Positions 59,498 to 64,000 of a stretch of DNA of 64,000 nt are shown one piece after another. Each line of letters starts with the position of its first letter. Position 1 is the stretch's first letter. Made by a program: the position numbers and the translations under genes. The notes under the pieces were generated by a model that was not told the origin of the DNA, did not search any database, and saw only the letters and a program-made list of their open reading frames with translations. The stretch comes from Caulobacter rhizosphaerae (GTDB lineage Bacteria; Pseudomonadota; Alphaproteobacteria; Caulobacterales; Caulobacteraceae): positions 1,914,501 to 1,978,500 of the forward strand of contig NZ_CP048815.1 of NCBI RefSeq assembly GCF_010977555.1, read 5' to 3'.

Positions 59498-61144
59498 CTA
59501 AGCCGTCACGTAGCGGATCAGGGCCGCCATGTTTTCGATATAGGCGCCGGTCGAGATGCCCGGCTTGGGTACGTCGGCGAGGTAGGGCGAGGTGTCGGTG
59601 GGATCGCCCACGCGGGTCTGCGAGAACTCGCCCGGGGTCACGGTGGTCGAGCCGTCGCCGATATAGGGGTTGCTGACCGCCTTCATCGGCGTGGGCCACC
59701 AGCCCTCGGCGTTCAGCTCGGACATCAGCTGGGCGACCTGCGCCTCCGAGGTCTTGCCGTCGGCGGCCTTCAGGGCCCCGACATTGAGGTCGGACACCGA
59801 GATGTCCTTGGTGGTGAAGTAGCGCGGCAGGGCCTGGCTGCCGCCCTTGACCTTCAGCGGCGAGTCCTTGCTGGCCACCTCGGGCGGCGTGGCCTTCAGC
59901 GTCTCGTAGCGCTTGCGCAGCTTGTCGATATTGACCGAGCGGAACGACGAATAGTGGACGATCGTGTTCTCCCAGTGCTTGTCGACGAAGTACTCGCCGT
60001 TGAACACGTTGGAGCCGCGACGGTGCACGTAGAGCGGCTCGTTCGTGCCGATCTCGATGAAGGTGGGATAGCGCGGCTTGCCCGGGGCGATCTTGTCGTC
60101 GAGCTTCAGGCCGGCCAGCCAGTCGATGGTCTCGGGGATGCGGTCCAGGTACTTCGGGTCGCCCGTCAGCTGATAATAGTCCATCAGGTTTTCGAGGTTG
60201 CCGGCCGTAGTGTGGCTGGCGAAGGCCTTGGGTTCGTAGGTGCGCGCCCCGGCCGGCTTGAGGTCGGCCACCGTATGCTGCAGGCCCCAGCCGGGTTGCG
60301 GCATCGGCTGGTGGGCGGCGATGTAGATGTCCATGGCCCGCTTGATCGGGTCCAGCACGCGCTTGTCGCCCAGGGTCTGCCAGACCATGATCAGGAACTT
60401 GATGTTCTCGTCGACCACGCCGTCGTTGAAGGTGATGTAGCCGGTGTAGTCGGGGTGGCCCTTGTTCTCGAAGCCGCTCATCAGCGGGAAGCGCTGCGGC
60501 CAGCCGCCGTTCGGGTACTGGGCGTCGAGGACGAACTGGATGGCCTTGTCCAGCGCCGGCCTGAAGGCCTTGTCCTTCTTTTCCAGATAGATGCGCAGCA
60601 TCAGCTGGCAGCTTTCGGCGGTGCCCTCGTCGTCGAACGTGGCGTTGCCGTAGTAGTGCTGGAATTCCTCCAGCCGCCAGCCGTTCTTGCCGATGGTGTC
60701 GTACCACTTCTTCAGCGACTCCGGCCCGGCCAGGTCGCCCATGTAGTTCCAGCCGCCGGCGGGGTGCTGGATCTTGATCAGCGCCTTAGCCGCCTTCTTG
60801 GCCGCCTCGTAATAATACTCGTCGCCGGTGGCGTGGTAGGCGTCGAGGAACAGGTGGCCCATGGTCGCCGTGCCGGGCGGCTGGACCCAGATCATGGTCG
60901 GAAAGGCCTCCATCTCGCCGAACCGCCGCGAGAAGTCGGGCAGGTAGCTCCAGACATAGCCGCCCTCATAGGCGGCCTTTTCGGCCATGAAGGTGGTGGC
61001 CTTCTTCATCGTCGCCAGGACCTGGTCCCTGAACGGTGCGAGGCCCTGGGCCAGGGCCTTCAGCGGGGCCATGGCCGCGGCGGCGGCGAAGGTGGCGGTG
61101 GTCGTCGCCAGCAGGCGGCGGCGGGTGAGGGGGCTCAGCGGCAT
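59498..61144 (-). CDS. pelA: Exported pectate lyase, family PL10
   Basis: The 548-residue protein starts with a Tat-type signal (PLTRRRLLATTTATFAAAAAM...LKALA). It has the PL10 pectate-lyase layout, an (alpha/alpha)3 barrel: KKAAKALIKIQHPAGGWNYMG, AIQFVLDAQYPNGGWPQRFPLMSG, GYITFNDGVVDENIKFLIM, PQPGWGLQHT, EPKAFASHTTAGNLENLMDYY and the long C-terminal part with RGSNVFNGEYFVDK. PL10 enzymes cut polygalacturonate by Ca2+-dependent beta-elimination. A LacI-type palindrome lies 177 bp upstream. Twin-Arg and hydrophobic signals indicate export to the periplasm or beyond. The symbol follows Azospirillum/Cellvibrio naming and is tentative. Confidence 0.85.
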   Translation of the reverse strand: MPLSPLTRRRLLATTTATFAAAAAMAPLKALAQGLAPFRDQVLATMKKATTFMAEKAAYEGGYVWSYLPDFSRRFGEMEAFPTMIWVQPPGTATMGHLFLDAYHATGDEYYYEAAKKAAKALIKIQHPAGGWNYMGDLAGPESLKKWYDTIGKNGWRLEEFQHYYGNATFDDEGTAESCQLMLRIYLEKKDKAFRPALDKAIQFVLDAQYPNGGWPQRFPLMSGFENKGHPDYTGYITFNDGVVDENIKFLIMVWQTLGDKRVLDPIKRAMDIYIAAHQPMPQPGWGLQHTVADLKPAGARTYEPKAFASHTTAGNLENLMDYYQLTGDPKYLDRIPETIDWLAGLKLDDKIAPGKPRYPTFIEIGTNEPLYVHRRGSNVFNGEYFVDKHWENTIVHYSSFRSVNIDKLRKRYETLKATPPEVASKDSPLKVKGGSQALPRYFTTKDISVSDLNVGALKAADGKTSEAQVAQLMSELNAEGWWPTPMKAVSNPYIGDGSTTVTPGEFSQTRVGDPTDTSPYLADVPKPGISTGAYIENMAALIRYVTA

Positions 61145-61320
61145 GGACGGTACTCTCCCAGGGGACCTTCGCGTCGAGCGACCCGCGACGCAAGGCCGCG
61201 GCAGGCTGGCTGGGAGAGGGACAGGAGGGCGACTTTGTCCCCCTTGATCCTGGTCGTCCTCCCGGTCGGTCCTTGCCGAAACCCCCGTCGCCGTTGGCCG
61301 GCGCGTTGTTGATCGCAGTT

Positions 61321-61336
61321 ATGATACCGGTGTCAT
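61321..61336. promoter_or_regulatory. LacI/KdgR-type operator before the pectate lyase gene
   Basis: ATGATACCGGTGTCAT is a near-perfect palindrome (14 of 16 positions symmetrical) with a central CG, the form used by LacI-type regulators of pectin and uronate genes. It lies in the gap upstream of the leftward pectate lyase and abuts a rightward TTGACC element, so it could also act on the candidate RNA. Confidence 0.6.
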
Positions 61337-61339
61337 GAC

Positions 61340-61550
61340 TTGACCAGCGCCTTTTGGTCGAGCTTTGTTATGTGACGCCGCGTCAGGCTCGTGCGACAGG
61401 CCGTCACGTTGTGTCAGGCCGGTCGTTCGGCGAGAACGGGTCATCGGTTTTTGAGGCGACGCCGCCGCGCCGGGTTCTGGTAGCGCGCGACGCCGTCCTG
61501 TTGGGGAACAGGACGACGGCCCCGGGTCAGCAATGATCCGGGGCCGTTTT
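61340..61550 (+). ncRNA. Candidate small RNA ending in a strong terminator
   Basis: A TTGACC at 61340 could be a -35 box; no good -10 is evident. The region has no protein frame that looks coded, forms a 9-bp hairpin (CGTCCTGTT/AACAGGACG at 61495-61516) and then a rho-independent terminator (stem ACGGCCCCGG/CCGGGGCCGT, T-run 61547-61550). A terminator with no protein gene before it on that strand is the usual mark of a small RNA. The 5' end is a guess. Confidence 0.35.
61516..61550 (+). terminator. Rho-independent terminator of the candidate sRNA
   Basis: ACGGCCCCGG (61516-61525), a 12-base loop and CCGGGGCCGT (61538-61547) make a 10-bp GC stem followed by TTTT. Orientation fits a rightward transcript only. 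Confidence 0.75.
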
Positions 61551-61659
61551 CAGTTTTGAGACCGATCACAGCTAGGCTATTGATTTACATATTATATTAC
61601 AATGTTCTGCGACTAGCGGTCACATGGTTCGACGCGTTCATCCCTCGTAAATACTCACT

Positions 61660-61830
61660 ATGCCCAGCCAACACGACCACCTGAACGAAGCCGAGCACCT
61701 TGAGCGCCAAGCCGAGCTTGCCGACAGCGAGCACGCCCGTGAGGCGCTGCGCCGCATGGCCCAAACCTCGCGGCTGTCGGCCGCCCTGGTCGGCATGCTG
61801 GAAGCCAGCCGCGAAGAACACCCCGGCTGA
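61660..61830 (+). CDS. Small helical protein upstream of the histidine kinase
   Basis: An ATG at 61660 gives 56 residues (MPSQHDHLNEAEHLERQAEL, then an AREALRRMAQTSRLSAALVGM segment and a short EEHPG end), a charged amphipathic helix-turn-helix-like peptide with His and Glu clusters. It resembles short hypothetical proteins of the group and may be a real gene because it precedes the kinase by 8 to 83 bp on the same strand. No function is known. Confidence 0.5.
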   Translation: MPSQHDHLNEAEHLERQAELADSEHAREALRRMAQTSRLSAALVGMLEASREEHPG

Positions 61831-61913
61831 TCGGGCGCGTGGATCGCTCGTTTCCTCGCAAAGTCGTCCCCCAGATACACGCATCGCTTGAATTGCTACG
61901 CGGCTCGGTGAAC

Positions 61914-62954
61914 ATGGGCTCCAGCAAGGAGACCTTGGTGGCGGGCGAGGGATCGGACAAGGCTGTTCTGGAGGGCGCCGGGGCTTACTTCCTCAGCATC
62001 GTGGAAGCCAGCCGCGACTGCATCCGGGTGATCAGCCCCGAAGGCTTCGTCGAATACATGAACGCCCGCGGCCAGGCGCTGTTCGAGATCGAGGATTTCG
62101 CGGGCCGAAACCGCAGCCGCTACTGGCCGGACCTGTGGCCGGACGAAAGCCGCGCCGCCGTCGAGCAGGCCCTGCGGATGGCCCTGGCCGGCGAGGCCGC
62201 CGCCTTCCGCGCCCTCTGCCCCACCGCCAAGGGCGACCCCCGCTGGTGGGACACCACGGTGTCGCCGATCCTCGACGAGGGCCGGGTGATCCGCGTCCTG
62301 GCCACCTCGCGCGACGTCACCGGCGAGATGCGGTCCGAAGCCCAGCGGCAGCTGCTGGTCAACGAGCTGAACCATCGGGTCAAGAACACCCTGGCCACCA
62401 TCCAGTCGATCGCCAGCCAGTCGCTGCGCAACGCCGGCGTCGACCTGGCCGTGCGCGGCGCGTTCGAGGGCCGGCTGATGGCCATCGCCGCTACGCACAA
62501 CGTGCTGACCGACGAGAACTGGTCGGCCGCCAGCCTGCGCCAGATCATCGACGGTTCGGTCACCCCGTATCGCAGCAATCCGTCGCAACTGACCATCAGC
62601 GGACAAGACCTGAGGGTCTCGCCCAAGCCGGCGGTGGTGCTGGCCCTGGCCTTTCACGAACTGGCGATCAACGCGCTCAAATACGGCGCCCTGTCTTCGG
62701 CGGGCGGCCATGTCGACATCGGCTGGGCGGTCGGGGGCGGCGGCCAACTGGACATCACCTGGACCGAACAGGGCGGCCCGCCCGTCCTGCCGCCCGAGCG
62801 CCGCGGGTTCGGCTCGCGGATCGTCGAACTAGCCCTGCCCAACGAACTGGGCGGCGCCGTGGACGTCGACTATCGCCCGGAGGGCCTGCGCTGCCGCATC
62901 CACGCCCCGCTGGCCGCCCTCGACAAGGTCGACGCCTTCATGCCGCTGGCCTGA
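61914..62954 (+). CDS. HWE-family sensor histidine kinase with a PAS domain
   Basis: The ATG at 61914 gives 346 residues; a GTG at 61839, 8 bp after the preceding stop, would add 25 residues and is equally possible because neither has a clear Shine-Dalgarno. A PAS domain covers residues about 25-140 (YFLSIVEASRDCIRVISPEGFVEYMNARG). The HWE kinase region has NELNHRVKNTLATIQSIASQSL with phospho-accepting His154, and LAFHELAINALKYGALS and GFGSRIVELALP as ATP-binding boxes. HWE kinases often act in the general stress response or light signalling. No response regulator is adjacent, so the partner lies elsewhere. Confidence 0.88.
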   Translation: MGSSKETLVAGEGSDKAVLEGAGAYFLSIVEASRDCIRVISPEGFVEYMNARGQALFEIEDFAGRNRSRYWPDLWPDESRAAVEQALRMALAGEAAAFRALCPTAKGDPRWWDTTVSPILDEGRVIRVLATSRDVTGEMRSEAQRQLLVNELNHRVKNTLATIQSIASQSLRNAGVDLAVRGAFEGRLMAIAATHNVLTDENWSAASLRQIIDGSVTPYRSNPSQLTISGQDLRVSPKPAVVLALAFHELAINALKYGALSSAGGHVDIGWAVGGGGQLDITWTEQGGPPVLPPERRGFGSRIVELALPNELGGAVDVDYRPEGLRCRIHAPLAALDKVDAFMPLA

Positions 62955-63048
62955 AGGGGGCGGTCAACTTCCCGACACCGTGAACCGCGATCCTGCTGGG
63001 CCGTTGTGCAAGCTTGAGCGGCGCTGAGGTCGCGGAGGCGCGTCGCTG

Positions 63049-64000
63049 ATGATCCCACGGCAGGCGAAGACGGGGCTGGCGACCGCCTGGACGGCGGCTT
63101 GCGCCTTTGTCTTGCGCCATCGACTGTGGTTCGGGGCCGCGATCGGGGCGCTGCTGCCGCTGGCGGTGCTGCTGGTCTGGCTGGGCGCGAGCCTGCCGGT
63201 CTCGCGCGCCCTGGAGCCCCTGCCCAGCCGCGCCCTGATCCTGCTGGACGACCAGGGCCAGCCTTTCGCGCGTCGCGGGGCCTACAAGGAGGCGCCGGTG
63301 ATCATCGCGGCGCTGCCCAGGCACGTGCCGGCCGCTTTCGTGGCCATCGAGGACCGTCGCTTCTACCGCCACATCGGCATCGACTTCCAGGGCGCGGCGC
63401 GGGCGCTGCTGGTCAACGCCAAGGCCCACCGCACCGTCCAGGGCGGCAGCACCATCACCCAGCAACTGGCCAAGAACGCCTTCCTGACCCCCGAGCGCAG
63501 CCTGCGCCGCAAGGGCCAGGAGGCGATGATCGCCCTGTGGCTGGAGCTGCGGCTGTCCAAGGACGAGATCCTGTCGCGCTACCTGTCCAGCATCTATTTC
63601 GGCGATGGGGTCTACGGCCTGGGCGCGGCGGCCCGGCATTATTTCGGCAAGCCGCCCGAGCAGCTGTCGATCGGCGAGGCGGCGATGCTGGCGGGCATCG
63701 TCAAGGCCCCAGTCGACCTGGACCCGGTCGACCATCCCCAGGCGGCGGGGGCGCGAGCCCGGCTGGTGCTGGACGCCATGGTGCAGACCAAGGCCATCAG
63801 CCGCGAGCAGGCGCAGGCCGCCGGCCATGTCGTGGCGCCCGCCACCCGGGCCGACCTGCCGGTGGGGGGCTATTTCGCCGACTGGATCTCGCCGCAGGTG
63901 AAGTCGGCCTTCGACGGGCCGGGCTATGGCGAGGTCCGGGTGTCCACCACCCTGGACAGCCGCCTGCAGCGGATCGTCGAGCGGGCGGCGGCCAAGGAGA
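63049..64000 (+). CDS. Class A penicillin-binding protein (PBP1), 3' end outside the window
   Basis: The frame opens at ATG 63049 with GGAGGCG upstream and runs to the window edge, giving 317 visible residues. A short cytoplasmic start is followed by a membrane helix (LWFGAAIGALLPLAVLLVWLG) and a GT51 glycosyltransferase domain: AFVAIEDRRFYRHIGIDFQGAARALL, VQGGSTITQQLAKNAFL, RKGQEAMIALWLE with the catalytic Glu region, and LSSIYFGDGVYGLGAAARHYFGK. The transpeptidase domain should follow outside. It polymerises and cross-links peptidoglycan at the inner membrane. Short length of the leader resembles PbpC/PBP1 forms. Confidence 0.88.
   Translation, partial: MIPRQAKTGLATAWTAACAFVLRHRLWFGAAIGALLPLAVLLVWLGASLPVSRALEPLPSRALILLDDQGQPFARRGAYKEAPVIIAALPRHVPAAFVAIEDRRFYRHIGIDFQGAARALLVNAKAHRTVQGGSTITQQLAKNAFLTPERSLRRKGQEAMIALWLELRLSKDEILSRYLSSIYFGDGVYGLGAAARHYFGKPPEQLSIGEAAMLAGIVKAPVDLDPVDHPQAAGARARLVLDAMVQTKAISREQAQAAGHVVAPATRADLPVGGYFADWISPQVKSAFDGPGYGEVRVSTTLDSRLQRIVERAAAKE

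Larger units (their letters stand above)
61145..61659. other. Gap with pectate-lyase promoter region, operator and candidate sRNA
   Basis: This 515-bp stretch carries no convincing protein gene. It contains a LacI-type palindrome at 61321-61336, a TTGACC promoter element at 61340, a small hairpin at 61495-61516 and a strong rho-independent terminator at 61516-61550 on the plus strand. From 61551 to 61659 it is AT-rich (ATTTACATATTATATTAC) and probably holds the promoter for the small gene at 61660. Confidence 0.6.

Noticed and set aside
61354..61536. 60-codon frame in the pectate lyase upstream region
   Set aside because: No ribosome binding site, odd composition, and it runs into a rho-independent terminator stem.

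Overview
The window is about 64 kb of GC-rich, gene-dense chromosome from an alphaproteobacterium of the Caulobacter group. The evidence is three TonB-dependent receptors next to sugar or phosphatase genes, a sucrose locus holding a tryptophan-halogenase-like gene, an HWE-family histidine kinase, and above all the serine palmitoyltransferase/ceramide locus in the arrangement known from Caulobacter crescentus. There is one tRNA (Gly, anticodon CCC), no rRNA, no insertion sequence, no phage and no CRISPR array. Both ends cut a gene: a TetR regulator on the left and a class A penicillin-binding protein on the right.

Region by region. 1-4.3 kb: a TetR regulator divergent from a TonB receptor and an exported tyrosine phosphatase. 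4.3-9 kb: an exported hydrolase, a GntR/slipin pair with a palindrome over the gntR start, and an ABC-F ATPase. 9.1-15.7 kb: an M48-type metallopeptidase translationally coupled to an 1819-residue protein. That protein has a degenerate protein-kinase C-lobe, a DUF4011 region, an SF1 helicase, a decayed Vsr/DUF559-like nuclease and a WGR tail. This pair looks like a defence or DNA-stress system and is the most novel item here. 15.8-26.8 kb: a sucrose (sux-like) regulon with an MFS transporter, an amylosucrase, a LacI regulator, a flavin halogenase homologue, an unassigned exported glycosidase-like protein and a TonB receptor. Four LacI-type operators tie it together.

27-36 kb: housekeeping and small genes. 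These are apaG, metZ, dcd, two TraB/GumN paralogues, a D-glycerate kinase, an XRE/membrane-protein pair with two matching operators, an alpha/beta hydrolase, an HD-domain protein and tRNA-Gly. 36-40 kb: a nucleotidyltransferase, a third TonB receptor and a small membrane protein.

40.2-56.9 kb: the sphingolipid island. A leftward unit (HIT, LptF-like, LptG-like, ceramide synthase, nucleotidyltransferase) is followed by a rightward unit (CDP-alcohol transferase, lipid kinase, CpgC-like). A seven-gene leftward unit completes it (LptC-like, TagF-like transferase, Wzx-like flippase, acyl-ACP ligase, ceramide reductase, ACP, serine palmitoyltransferase). Most junctions are 4-bp ATGA overlaps. The set covers ceramide synthesis, an anionic phosphoglycerate headgroup and, by inference, dedicated export through a paralogous Lpt-type transporter.

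57-64 kb: a pseudouridine synthase, four small uncharacterised genes, a family PL10 pectate lyase with a palindromic upstream operator, a candidate small RNA, an HWE histidine kinase and the start of a PBP1 gene. Three families of inverted repeats lie between genes across the window. Links to C. crescentus genes and published roles are from memory; nothing was searched.
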